Positions 28,805 to 38,930 of a stretch of DNA of 64,000 nucleotides are shown one piece after another. The stretch's first letter is position 1; the number at the start of each line of letters is the position of its first letter. A program made the position numbers and the translations under genes. The stretch comes from Desulfobulbaceae bacterium. GTDB taxonomy: Bacteria > Desulfobacterota > Desulfobulbia > Desulfobulbales > Desulfocapsaceae. The stretch spans positions 49,918 to 113,917 of the forward strand of contig JAGXHG010000026.1 of the NCBI GenBank assembly GCA_024636345.1. Reading direction: 5' to 3'. The notes beneath the pieces were generated by a model. The model ran no database searches. It saw only the letters and a program-made list of their open reading frames with translations, and was not told the DNA's origin.

Positions 28805-31800
28805 ATGAACCGGAAACTGACGAATAGGCGAGGCGGTACCTGGATAATTTTTCTTTTTGCATTGGCCTTCTGTGCTTTGTTTACTGTAAACGCCAGGGCA
28901 TTTATCGTCAACGTGGTGGACCCTGCCGGCGCTCCCATTACCGGAGGATTTCGCTGGCTGCTGGAAGAAGACAATACCAATGTCACGGTGCCAGGTGTCC
29001 CGGTGCGGGTCAGCATCAGCACCGACATCCACAACAGCCACGCCCCGGTCGTAAACAAGGGGCAAGAAGCAACCAGCAACAGTGCCAGCATTACCACAGA
29101 TGCCTCCGGCAACCCGCTGAATAAGCGCTATTTCATATCCGTGCTCCCCAATTCCGGGTATTCCATCAGCGGCACGGTGGTGGAGACGCCGAACCCGGCA
29201 TCCGTCACCGTCACGGTGAATCCCCTGCCCCTGCCTACCGCTCAAATATCTCTTTTTGCCTTTGTCGACCACAACCCCATCAACAATGTCTTTGATGAGC
29301 ACGACCAGGGGCTTGGGGGCGCCACGATTATCGTATCCGATGCTGCAGGCCAGGTCTCGCAGGATGCCTTCGGCAACCCCCTGGGCACCCAGTATGCGTT
29401 TGATCCAGGAACCGGACAGGCAATTGTTGATGTCGACGGCAACCCCACGGTTACCATGATGGGAAACGGTGGCCTCACCACCCTGACCCAGAATCAGTTT
29501 GTCGCAGGCGGCGCCGCTAACCCTTACAACCTGCGGGTGGGCGAAGTCCTGATCAAGTACCTCGTTCCCGGCAAGTACGGCGTCCGGGTAGTGCCTCCAG
29601 GGTTTGACGATAGCGGCACTGCCATGAAATGGTCGCAGACCTCCACCATCGAAGGAACGCCCACGGTAGATGCCTGGGTCAAGGCGAACGAGCCCAAACT
29701 CTTTACCGAAGGGTTTGGCACCGGCTTCAACCACGTCTTTTACGGTTTTTTAAAGGTAAGCCCGGCCACTTCAAGCTTCCAGGGGCAGACCTTCACTACC
29801 CTGGAGTGGAATCAAACCCCTCCTGCCACCGCAACCGGCACCATTACCGGAACGCTGAGGATGAACCATTTTTCCCGGCCGCCGACTCTCCAGGGATATT
29901 TCCCCGGGATACCCGTCCCTGGCGGCTGGGTCGGCCTCAATGATCCGCTGGTTCAGCCTGGAGACACGGCAATAGCCGTAGCAGGAAAGTATGCAGCGGC
30001 CTGTAATGAAGACGGCTCTTTTGTCATTAATAATGTGCCTCCCGGCACCTACCAACTGGTTACCTGGGACACCAATCTGGATAGCCTTTTCGGCTTCCAC
30101 ACCGTCACTGTCCCACCGGGTACTGCCGGGACAGGCGATACCGTTACTTTAGGCAATGTCCTGACCTTCCGCTGGTTCGGCACTCTGGAAAGCTATGTAT
30201 TTTTCGACGCGGATGAGGACGGCTTCCGTGACCCCGGGGAGCCCGGCATCCCGGAGCAGAACGTCAACCTCAGGTTCCGGGACGGTACCATCTATCAGGC
30301 GTTTCCCACCGATAGAGACGGCTTCGTGCCCTTTGACGAGGTCTTTCCCTTCTTCAAATGGCTGGTGGTAGAGGTAGACTTTGCCCGGTTCAAGGCCACG
30401 GGCATGACCACGGCGGTCGATCACGGCGGTCCCATCCCTGGCCCGAACTGGCCCGCAAACGGCAACAAGAATCCTCAGCCTCAAAATCCTGCCGACCCGT
30501 TCAACACCTACGGAACGCTTGATTACCGCTCTGAGACCGGTCCGGTTCTCACCCAGGCCATGCATCTTTTCCTGGGCCAGACCAACCTGATCGAATGGGG
30601 GAAGAGCAGTTACAAAGTTGGGGAAAACGGCGGTATTAGCGGCATCGTCTTTTATGCCGTGACCCGTGCCGAAAACGATCCGCGCTACGCGGCAGCCGAG
30701 ACCTGGGAGCCCGGCATTCCCCGGGTACAGGTGAATCTGTATCAAGACATGCTTGTCAACGCCACCGGTCTTCCCGGCAGCGACGGGATCGTTGACGACC
30801 TCAACGGTGACGCAGCTGCAACCCTGGCTGACGCGGACAACTATCCGTTCCAGTGGGCACCGATGTATGCAGCAGATCCTGGTTTCACAGGGATTCCCGG
30901 ACCGGAGGACGTTGATGACGGCTTCACTGGCGTCGATTTAGCATCGGGCAATGGCGTGTTCAATTTCGGCGATGCCGTCCAGATCGCCACCACGGACAGC
31001 TGGGACGACAGCAAACCCAGCGACTGCATCCAGGACCTGCCGATCCTGCCCGGCCTCGGTGCCATCAACGAGTGTGCCGACAGCTTCGGCACCTGGAACC
31101 AGGTCCGGCCCGGTATCTTTGACGGCGGTTACGCCTTTGACTCCTACTATCCCGGCGGCATTGCTTCGGGAAGCACGGAAACAGCCGGTCTGCCGACCGG
31201 GAACTACATTGTTGAGTCAGTTCCGCCTCCGGGGTATGAACTGCTTAAAGAGGAAGACAAAAACGTAGACTTCGGAGATACCTACATCCCGAGTCCGCTG
31301 CTCCTGCCGCCGGTCTGCGTCGGCGACCTGCACCCCGTGCCCGCCTTCATGTCGTTTGACGGTGTCACCCCGGCTCCTTTTGCCGGAGAGCTCAGGCCTT
31401 ATTGCGACCGGAAGCAGGTCAATCTGGGCACCGGACAGAATGCCGCGGCTGATTTCTTCCTGTTAACCCAGGTGCCCAAGGCGGCGCGGGCTGTCGGCTT
31501 TGTCAACAACGACCTCGGCGCCGAGTTCAATCAGGCCAGCCCCATCTACGGCGAAAAACTGGCTGCGGCCTGGATTCCAATATCCTTCAGAGATTGGCAG
31601 GGAAAAGAGCTGGTACGGGTTTACGCCGATGAGTTCGGCGGCTATAATGCGCTGCTCCCGTCGACCTATACGGTCAATGTACCATCGCCCACCGGGGTGT
31701 CGCCAAACATGATCACCCTGGTCTTGAACGACCCCTACATGGCAGACAGCGTGACCCCGGATCCCTTTCACGACCCGGATTACGCGGTTACCCCTTGGAC

Positions 31801-34690
31801 CTTTCATTACATGCCTGGTGCCACCAGCTATCTGGATACTCCTATTGTGCCGGTTACAGCCTTTGCTGCAAGCGACGTACGGCTTGACACCGGCCCTGCC
31901 AACGGCACCCCGGTAATCCACGCGGTCACCACCGACAGCCAGGCGGGTCCCCTTGTCTGCACCAATGCGCCTGGAACTCAAACGGTAACCATTAATGCGC
32001 CTCCCGGCGGATCCATCACGATCCGCAACCCGGAATACCCGGCACTCAGCAGCCTGCCAACCATCACCAGAGATGTAGGCTTCGAGGCCGCCCAAGGCAA
32101 TGGTTCGGTCACCCTTGACGGCGTTGAACTCACCGTGGACTCCTGGAACAATACGGCGATCCAGTTAACCTTGCCTGGCGTCAGCGCCACTGGTCGGCTC
32201 ATGGTGACCAGGGACAACGGCCTTGTTTCGGAGGTCGGCGTGACTCTGAACATTTTGGACTGCTCCGGCCTGACTGTTCACACAGTCGCGGCACTCGGTT
32301 CCATCCAGACTGCCGTCGATGCGGCCACAGCCGGCGACATCATCCTGGTTGGCACAGGCGTATTCAATGAAAACGTCATCATGGACAAGCCCGTACGGTT
32401 GCAGGGAAGCGGCACCGGTTCGGTTATCAACGCCAATCCCATTCCCCTTGACCGTCTTGACCTCTGGCATGCCCGCGTAGATGCCCTGGGTGCCCAGGCA
32501 TTTATCGCCTTTCTCCTCAAGAATCCTTTCTCCGCGGGTGAAACTCCCGGCATCTTCGTGGTAGGAGAAACTGTATTTCCCGATGGAAATCTGCAAAATC
32601 CGGGCGGGGGTACGCTGACCCTCAATCCGGGAAATCTCTTCTCCGTGCCCGGCCAGGCTGCTATTGACGGGTTCACTCTCCTCGGGTCCAAGGCCGGCGG
32701 CGGTATCTTCGCCGTCAGCGGCGCCTATGGACTGGAGATCAGTAACAACAACATCACCAACAACCAGGGCAACTTCGCCGGCGGTATAGCCATAGGGACT
32801 CCGGATTCCGGTTTCCCCGCTGATTTAACCGGCAGAAGCATTAACGAAGGAATTGTCATCCGTCACAACAAGATTCACAGAAACGGCGGTATTCAGGGCG
32901 GCGGCGGCATCGCCATCAATGAAGGCTCCGAAGGCTACCTGATTGATGAAAACATCATCATCGGCAACTTCGGCCGCTATAACGGCGGCGGCATCCAGCA
33001 CCGTGGCCTGAGCCTGGGTGACAATGTCATCCACGGAAACCGTATCCTCTTCAACGAAATCTTTTTTGGCGCCCTGTTGGCGCTGGCCGGTGACGGCGCC
33101 GGGGTCTTCATCGGCGGCGACACCGTCGGAGGAACGGGATCAGGATCGGTGACCATTGACGGCAACCTGATCCAGGGCAACATGACCGGTTCCGGCAACG
33201 GCGGCGGCATCCGTGGCTTTGCCGTCAACGGTGAGGATGTGCGGCTTTCACCCGGTGATGATGCAACTTGGTACCGGCTGGACATCTTCAACAATATGAT
33301 CGTTAACAACGTGGCCGGCAATTCCGGGGCGGGAATTTCTCTCCAGGATGTCGCCCGTGCCAACATTGTCAACAACACCATTGCCCGCAATGACAGCACC
33401 GCCACCAGCGCCTTGACCTTCCAGGCGGGACAGGCGAATTCCACTCCGCAACCGGCGGGAATCGCTGCCGGGCTGCACAGTACCATCTTGCAGGGCCTGT
33501 TCACAATTCCAGGTGAGCCAACCTATTCCGATCCCCTGCTGGTAAATGACATCATCTGGCAGAATCGTTCGTTCTTCAATGATGCCTCGCTGAACGGAGG
33601 AGCAGGCGGCCTGGCGATAAATCCCGCCGGGCAGTACTGGGATATTCACGTCGTGGGAGCGGTCTCCAGCACAGACCCCCATCTGGATCCGAACTTCTGC
33701 ATCCTCACGAGCCTGACCGATCCCGCTACCGGATTCACCTACAATGGGACGAACAGCACCACCGCTCCCGGCTTTATTGGCGCCTATTTTAATGTACTCG
33801 AGTCGACCACCGTGGTGGATGAAGGCGGCAATGCCATCAACCTCCGTTTTACCCCCCTTACCATCTTAGGCAGCAATTATCACATTGCGACTGGCCAGCC
33901 GGGTTCGATCGTACCTTTGACTACCTTCTCCCCTAGACTCGATGTTGATTTTGACGGTGAACCCCGGCCCTTTGGTCCGGAGCCGGATATCGGGGCGGAC
34001 GAAGTACAAGCAGTACCAGCAGCAGCGGCTGCGGCGCCAGCCCTGTTAAGCTGGAACAGTGTCACAAAGGTAAAACCCTCCCAAGTCACGGATATCGGTT
34101 CTGTAACCCCCGGCATCCTGACTGGCGCAAAGCAGCAAATATCGGCATCCGCACCGGCTGGGATAATTACCGGTCTAACGGGGACCGTGATTGAAACGGT
34201 TAAGGAAACTCTGTCCGGGATTGTGGAGAAGATCGTTCCCGGTCGAAGCAATTCCGCCGCTGGTCCCGGTAGTGATATATCTGGAAGTACAACCGTTTCT
34301 CCCCTGACCGGGAATGTTACCGGCCTTGCCAAGGGAACGGAGGTCTCAATTATAGACAACCAACTCCTGACCAAGGGCACGATTGCCAACGGTGAAGATA
34401 TAAATCAGGCTAACAGCTCGTCAGTACCGCGTCCCCAAGAGGAAGTAGCGGGCCTGGCCTTCTCCAGTCCGGTACAAGGGAAAGCATCTCTGTCCGGCAA
34501 CGGAGCGGACCATGCCTTGTCCACCGTTCAATCGAATCAGTCCGGAACACCCCTTGACAACACCCAGAAGCAGGGTGAGTTGAAGAGCACCGTAAACAGG
34601 TATGTATTTGTCGGGCTGAGCCTGTGCGGCCTGGCTTTAATTCTCGTCATAGCTCTTTTGCCTAAGACGAAAACAAAGCGGGAACAGTAA
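28805..34690 (+). CDS. Giant surface protein: SdrD-B/Cna-B-like modules, right-handed beta-helix region, C-terminal transmembrane anchor
   Basis: Signal peptide after ATG 28805 (MNRKLTNRRGGTWIIFLFALAFCALFTVNARA); DADEDGFRDPGEPGIPEQNVNL; GLEISNNNITNNQGNFAGGIAIG repeats; C-terminal YVFVGLSLCGLALILVIALLPKTKTKREQ. ATG 28646 is an alternative start. Confidence 0.8.
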   Translation: MNRKLTNRRGGTWIIFLFALAFCALFTVNARAFIVNVVDPAGAPITGGFRWLLEEDNTNVTVPGVPVRVSISTDIHNSHAPVVNKGQEATSNSASITTDASGNPLNKRYFISVLPNSGYSISGTVVETPNPASVTVTVNPLPLPTAQISLFAFVDHNPINNVFDEHDQGLGGATIIVSDAAGQVSQDAFGNPLGTQYAFDPGTGQAIVDVDGNPTVTMMGNGGLTTLTQNQFVAGGAANPYNLRVGEVLIKYLVPGKYGVRVVPPGFDDSGTAMKWSQTSTIEGTPTVDAWVKANEPKLFTEGFGTGFNHVFYGFLKVSPATSSFQGQTFTTLEWNQTPPATATGTITGTLRMNHFSRPPTLQGYFPGIPVPGGWVGLNDPLVQPGDTAIAVAGKYAAACNEDGSFVINNVPPGTYQLVTWDTNLDSLFGFHTVTVPPGTAGTGDTVTLGNVLTFRWFGTLESYVFFDADEDGFRDPGEPGIPEQNVNLRFRDGTIYQAFPTDRDGFVPFDEVFPFFKWLVVEVDFARFKATGMTTAVDHGGPIPGPNWPANGNKNPQPQNPADPFNTYGTLDYRSETGPVLTQAMHLFLGQTNLIEWGKSSYKVGENGGISGIVFYAVTRAENDPRYAAAETWEPGIPRVQVNLYQDMLVNATGLPGSDGIVDDLNGDAAATLADADNYPFQWAPMYAADPGFTGIPGPEDVDDGFTGVDLASGNGVFNFGDAVQIATTDSWDDSKPSDCIQDLPILPGLGAINECADSFGTWNQVRPGIFDGGYAFDSYYPGGIASGSTETAGLPTGNYIVESVPPPGYELLKEEDKNVDFGDTYIPSPLLLPPVCVGDLHPVPAFMSFDGVTPAPFAGELRPYCDRKQVNLGTGQNAAADFFLLTQVPKAARAVGFVNNDLGAEFNQASPIYGEKLAAAWIPISFRDWQGKELVRVYADEFGGYNALLPSTYTVNVPSPTGVSPNMITLVLNDPYMADSVTPDPFHDPDYAVTPWTFHYMPGATSYLDTPIVPVTAFAASDVRLDTGPANGTPVIHAVTTDSQAGPLVCTNAPGTQTVTINAPPGGSITIRNPEYPALSSLPTITRDVGFEAAQGNGSVTLDGVELTVDSWNNTAIQLTLPGVSATGRLMVTRDNGLVSEVGVTLNILDCSGLTVHTVAALGSIQTAVDAATAGDIILVGTGVFNENVIMDKPVRLQGSGTGSVINANPIPLDRLDLWHARVDALGAQAFIAFLLKNPFSAGETPGIFVVGETVFPDGNLQNPGGGTLTLNPGNLFSVPGQAAIDGFTLLGSKAGGGIFAVSGAYGLEISNNNITNNQGNFAGGIAIGTPDSGFPADLTGRSINEGIVIRHNKIHRNGGIQGGGGIAINEGSEGYLIDENIIIGNFGRYNGGGIQHRGLSLGDNVIHGNRILFNEIFFGALLALAGDGAGVFIGGDTVGGTGSGSVTIDGNLIQGNMTGSGNGGGIRGFAVNGEDVRLSPGDDATWYRLDIFNNMIVNNVAGNSGAGISLQDVARANIVNNTIARNDSTATSALTFQAGQANSTPQPAGIAAGLHSTILQGLFTIPGEPTYSDPLLVNDIIWQNRSFFNDASLNGGAGGLAINPAGQYWDIHVVGAVSSTDPHLDPNFCILTSLTDPATGFTYNGTNSTTAPGFIGAYFNVLESTTVVDEGGNAINLRFTPLTILGSNYHIATGQPGSIVPLTTFSPRLDVDFDGEPRPFGPEPDIGADEVQAVPAAAAAAPALLSWNSVTKVKPSQVTDIGSVTPGILTGAKQQISASAPAGIITGLTGTVIETVKETLSGIVEKIVPGRSNSAAGPGSDISGSTTVSPLTGNVTGLAKGTEVSIIDNQLLTKGTIANGEDINQANSSSVPRPQEEVAGLAFSSPVQGKASLSGNGADHALSTVQSNQSGTPLDNTQKQGELKSTVNRYVFVGLSLCGLALILVIALLPKTKTKREQ

Positions 34691-34704
34691 AAAAGGGGTG
34701 ATAT

Positions 34705-35934
34705 ATGAATAGCATACTCAAATATTCAATCATGGCCGTATCTGTGGGCAGCTTCCTGTCCATGATGTCGGTGTTTCCGGCAAACGCTGGAGTTTCCGTG
34801 CAATGTCCAGGCGATACAGATGGATCCGCAACGTGGACGGGTTCAGAAGTTCAGCCCCCCAACACCAAGTGCATGCATCTTGGCGCAGGGGATGGTTTCA
34901 TCACCATGGCCGATGGCTTGTCCCAGTATATTTTCGGTTTTTCAAACCTGACCGGCCTGGTAACCAGGCCGGTGTTTCCGGCCCCTGCCGATGACGTCAT
35001 GATGGCAGGCATGCTGGGGGCAAGCTTTCCGGCACCTCCTATCGTACTCGATGAAGGTGACGAATTCTATCTGACCCTTACCAATGTAGGCATGGCGGTC
35101 CGTCCCGATCTCTTTGATCCGCACACCGTTCATTACCACGGCTTTCCCCAGGCTGCGCCTATTTTTGACGGCGTCCCGGACTCCTCGATTTCGATCAACA
35201 TGGGTTCCAGCCTGACCTATTATTACAAGATTAATGATCCGGGAACGTACATGTATCATTGTCATGTCGAAGCCGCCGAACACATGCAGATGGGCATGGT
35301 GGGCAATCTCTATGTGCGGCCAGCCCAGGACGGAACCACCAAAATTTACGGCGGTAAGACTTATACCCGGTTTGCCTACAATGACGGTGACGGTTCAACC
35401 GGCTACGACGTGGATTACCCGATCCAGATCGGATCCTTTGATTCCGCCTTTCACAATGCAAGTGAAGCAGTACAGCCCCTGCCCTTCGCCCTGATGGTGG
35501 ATAACTACCCCATGCTCAATGGCAGAGGGTATCCGGATACAGTTAACCCCGCGTCGCTTCCGGCACCCGCAGAAAACGGCGGCAAGGTTTCCCAGAAGGA
35601 GAGTTCCCTGGTCACTGCCGATCGGGGGCAACGGGTACTGCTGCGCATTTCCAACCTGAATGTTACCCGGTTTTATACTTTGGGATCCATGGGCATATCG
35701 ATGAATGTGATTGGCAAGGATGCGAAGCTGTTGCGGGGTCCAGATGGTAAGAACCTCTATTACAAGACAAACTCAGTCACGCTCGGAGGAGGTCAGTCTG
35801 TTGATGCTATCATTGATATCCCTGCAGATGCGATTTCTGGGAGGAGATACTTCCTCTATACGACCAATCTGAACTATCTGAGCAACGACACAGAACCGTT
35901 CGGCGGGATGATGACTGAAATCAGAGTCAACTGA
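34705..35934 (+). CDS. Multicopper-oxidase-like cupredoxin protein with HYHG and HCHxxxxxH copper motifs
   Basis: Signal peptide; HTVHYHGFPQ...GTYMYHCHVEAAEHMQMGMVGNLYVRP. Confidence 0.85.
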   Translation: MNSILKYSIMAVSVGSFLSMMSVFPANAGVSVQCPGDTDGSATWTGSEVQPPNTKCMHLGAGDGFITMADGLSQYIFGFSNLTGLVTRPVFPAPADDVMMAGMLGASFPAPPIVLDEGDEFYLTLTNVGMAVRPDLFDPHTVHYHGFPQAAPIFDGVPDSSISINMGSSLTYYYKINDPGTYMYHCHVEAAEHMQMGMVGNLYVRPAQDGTTKIYGGKTYTRFAYNDGDGSTGYDVDYPIQIGSFDSAFHNASEAVQPLPFALMVDNYPMLNGRGYPDTVNPASLPAPAENGGKVSQKESSLVTADRGQRVLLRISNLNVTRFYTLGSMGISMNVIGKDAKLLRGPDGKNLYYKTNSVTLGGGQSVDAIIDIPADAISGRRYFLYTTNLNYLSNDTEPFGGMMTEIRVN

Positions 35935-35949
35935 AAAAGGGAGAGCAAA

Positions 35950-37296
35950 ATGCATATGAGAGTTATCAAAACGGCGTTCCAGGTTACCGTTCTTTTTGCC
36001 GCCTTCCTACTCCTGTTGACAGTCAATGCAGGGGCGATGATTAACGGCATAACTGGAACCACCTTTAACCTGACAGCAAAAACAGGCCATATTTCAACTC
36101 CTGACGGCGGCAGCTATCTCATTTGGGGATATGCCAACGGTACCGGTCTGGCCCAGTATCCGGGTCCGACATTAATTGTAAATCAAGGTGCTCTGGTACG
36201 GGTAAAACTGACCAACAATCTAACCGTGGCTGGGGGTGGGACGCCTCCCAACGTTTCCATAGTTTTCCCCGGTCAGCAGGTCACAATTGCCTCTGCAGAC
36301 CCGGGTGTTCCCGGAATTTTGACCAAAGAAGCAGCATCGGGCAAAACAGTGACCTATCAATTTACAGCCACTAATCCCGGCACCTATACCTATTACAGCG
36401 GGACCGATTCCGCACTCCAGATCGAAATGGGATTTATGGGAACAATTATCGTCCGGCCCACTAAAGGAGCCAATTTCGCGTATAACCATCAGGACGCCAA
36501 GTTTGATAGGGAGACCCTTTTCCTGCTCACCGAAATGGATCCAAGAATTCACCAGGCAGTTGAAAATTTCGGACCGGCAGGGGTGGTTGGCACTGATTAT
36601 CTTGCAAACTATTTTCCTGTGCTCTGGTTCATCAACGGCCGTGCCGCTCCAGACACCATGGCTGAACCCATGGCTCCGTGGTTGCCGTACCAGCCGTATA
36701 ACTGCATGCCCATGATGCATCCGGGGGAAAAACTGCTGATGAGAGTTGTCGGCGGCGGACGCGATCTCCATCCTTTTCATCATCATGGAAGCCACGCACG
36801 CGTCATCGCCCGCGATGGACAACTCCTCGCAAGTGCCCCGAATACAGGGCCTGATCTAAGCACCGAGGTGTTCACCATTCAGTCACAACCCGGCAGCACC
36901 ATTGACGCAATCTTCGAATGGACCGGCAAGGGACTTGGCTGGGATATTTACGGAACAGCTGCGGACGGTCCCGAATTTATCCATACCTGCAACGACACCA
37001 TTGTTGTTGATGGCTTTGATGACGCGACTCACGAATACTGTGCGGACCATGACAAGCCCTTTCCGGTCACGCTGCCTACAAACCAGGAACTGGCTTTCGG
37101 TGGATTTTATAGCGGCAGTCCGTTCCTCGGGTCACTCAATTCCCTCCCGCCTGGTCAAGGAGGACTTAATCCCAATGGGGGATATACCTACATGTGGCAC
37201 TCGCACACCGAAAAAGAGATGGTCAATTATGATATTTTTCCCGGCGGCATGATGACAATGTTGCTTATCGAAGCACCGGGTGTCCCGATAAATTAA
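35950..37296 (+). CDS. Multicopper-oxidase-like cupredoxin protein with HPFHHHG and WHSH motifs
   Basis: Signal peptide; RDLHPFHHHGSHARV...GGYTYMWHSHTEKEMVNYDIFPGGMMTMLL. Confidence 0.85.
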   Translation: MHMRVIKTAFQVTVLFAAFLLLLTVNAGAMINGITGTTFNLTAKTGHISTPDGGSYLIWGYANGTGLAQYPGPTLIVNQGALVRVKLTNNLTVAGGGTPPNVSIVFPGQQVTIASADPGVPGILTKEAASGKTVTYQFTATNPGTYTYYSGTDSALQIEMGFMGTIIVRPTKGANFAYNHQDAKFDRETLFLLTEMDPRIHQAVENFGPAGVVGTDYLANYFPVLWFINGRAAPDTMAEPMAPWLPYQPYNCMPMMHPGEKLLMRVVGGGRDLHPFHHHGSHARVIARDGQLLASAPNTGPDLSTEVFTIQSQPGSTIDAIFEWTGKGLGWDIYGTAADGPEFIHTCNDTIVVDGFDDATHEYCADHDKPFPVTLPTNQELAFGGFYSGSPFLGSLNSLPPGQGGLNPNGGYTYMWHSHTEKEMVNYDIFPGGMMTMLLIEAPGVPIN

Positions 37297-37314
37297 CGGA
37301 GCAAGAGGAGAATT

Positions 37315-38316
37315 ATGAACAGGACAAGTTTGTTAAAGTGCCTGAGGATTCCGGTTTTACTCCTGGTTGCGTTTTTCTCCGTAGCCTCATCTTCCTCCGC
37401 CTTGAATCTGGCTGCTGTGGAAGGCCGGTGGACTCCTCCGGATTCGGCGGTACCAATCACAATGTGGGGATTCATTCCCGACCCGGGATCATGCCCTGGT
37501 GCACCTGTTGCATGGAATGTCGGCCCCCTGCAGACCGGAACCTCCGGCGCCAACCTGACCATAAACCTGCGCAATTGCCTCAGTGAGCCGGTTTCCATCG
37601 TTATTCCGGGCCAGAATACAATCCTGACCCCCCAGACAATTACGGATGGTCAAGGAAGGGTAAGGGTGAGGGCTTTCACCAACGAGGCAGCCCCGGGAGG
37701 CACGGCCAGCTATACCTGGAATAACATCAAAGCCGGGACCTTTCTCTATCAGAGCGGGAGCAACCCCGCCAAACAGGTCCATATGGGGTTATACGGCTCC
37801 CTGGTGGTGGGAAAATATTCCGAGGCCACCAAAGACGTCCTGCTCCTTTTCAGTGAAATTGATCCGGCTCTGCACGGAACGCCGGCATCCGCAACTCCCC
37901 TCAATTATAAACCCAAGTACTTCCTGATAAACGGCAAGGCATATTCCTCCGGTCAACCGATACCGGTTGTGAATGGAAACACTCAGGTCAACAAAAATTT
38001 ACTTATCCGGTTTGCTAATGCCGGGCTCATGTCCCATACCCCGGTGCTGCAGGGCCCACACATGACGATTATCGCCGAAGACGGCAATCGCTATCCGTAT
38101 GCACGGAAGCAATATTCCGTTCTGCTGGCGGCAGGCAAAACACTTGACGCAATCTGGCGTCCGGTTAAATCCGGAACCTATGCTCTGTATGACCGCAGTC
38201 TGTCCCTGTCCAGCAATGGTGCTCCGGGTGGTGGAATGCTGGTGTATCTCGACATCAAGCCATTTCCGTGGGTATTGTTCACAGCGCCTATCACCAGTGG
38301 TGGGGCTATTAGATGA
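37315..38316 (+). CDS. Cupredoxin-like protein without recognisable copper ligand motifs
   Basis: Signal peptide; GTFLYQSGSNPAKQVHMGLYGSLVVG and GTYALYDRSLSLSSNGAPGGGMLVYLDI match the fold of its neighbours. Confidence 0.7.
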   Translation: MNRTSLLKCLRIPVLLLVAFFSVASSSSALNLAAVEGRWTPPDSAVPITMWGFIPDPGSCPGAPVAWNVGPLQTGTSGANLTINLRNCLSEPVSIVIPGQNTILTPQTITDGQGRVRVRAFTNEAAPGGTASYTWNNIKAGTFLYQSGSNPAKQVHMGLYGSLVVGKYSEATKDVLLLFSEIDPALHGTPASATPLNYKPKYFLINGKAYSSGQPIPVVNGNTQVNKNLLIRFANAGLMSHTPVLQGPHMTIIAEDGNRYPYARKQYSVLLAAGKTLDAIWRPVKSGTYALYDRSLSLSSNGAPGGGMLVYLDIKPFPWVLFTAPITSGGAIR

Positions 38317-38346
38317 ACGGTCATATGATAGCTGGGGAAGGGTTCA

Positions 38347-38811
38347 ATGGCTGGACAAAATAACACCAGACAATTTTTCTCATCAACGCGGATTCTTTCA
38401 GGATTGGTAGTGTGGGGGTTGTTCTTTCTCATGACGGCCTGTGTCGCAGTTGATTCAGGCACAAGGAGCGTTAATAAAGGAATAAATGAACAATGGGGTA
38501 TTGAAATCACCAGCCTGCGTATGTCTGCGGGGGGGCATATGATTGATTTCCGCTACCGCGTGCTGGATGCCGAAAAAGCCAAACCACTGTTTACACGTGC
38601 AAACAAACCGTATCTGATCGATGAAGCCAGCCAAAAAGTCCTTTCCGTCCCCACAACGGCAAAGATCGGGCCGCTGCGGACAACGGGTGACAGCAAGGAA
38701 GGACGCATATACTGGATGTTTTTTGCCAATGGTAATGGATTGGTCAAGGCCGGCAGCAAAGTGACGGTGGTTATAGGCGATTTCCGAGCGGAAAATCTGG
38801 TTGTCCAGTAG
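38347..38811 (+). CDS. Putative lipoprotein of unknown function
   Basis: GLFFLMTACVAVD lipobox-like N-terminus. Confidence 0.6.
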   Translation: MAGQNNTRQFFSSTRILSGLVVWGLFFLMTACVAVDSGTRSVNKGINEQWGIEITSLRMSAGGHMIDFRYRVLDAEKAKPLFTRANKPYLIDEASQKVLSVPTTAKIGPLRTTGDSKEGRIYWMFFANGNGLVKAGSKVTVVIGDFRAENLVVQ

Positions 38812-38930
38812 TTTTGCGCGCATCGTTCATCCTTTCATAGAAAGCACATCTTTTCCGTGCTCTGTATTGCATTATCCGGCTGATGATGAATGATTTCCTG
38901 CACTGCTCCTGGAAAACGTGATAGTACAGG

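Noticed and set aside
28775-29734. 319-aa minus-strand ORF and other long antisense ORFs (30149-30745, 31463-32095, 33248-33682) inside the giant gene
   Set aside because: Shadow ORFs in a GC-biased repetitive coding sequence; the plus-strand protein has signal peptide, domains and a TM tail.
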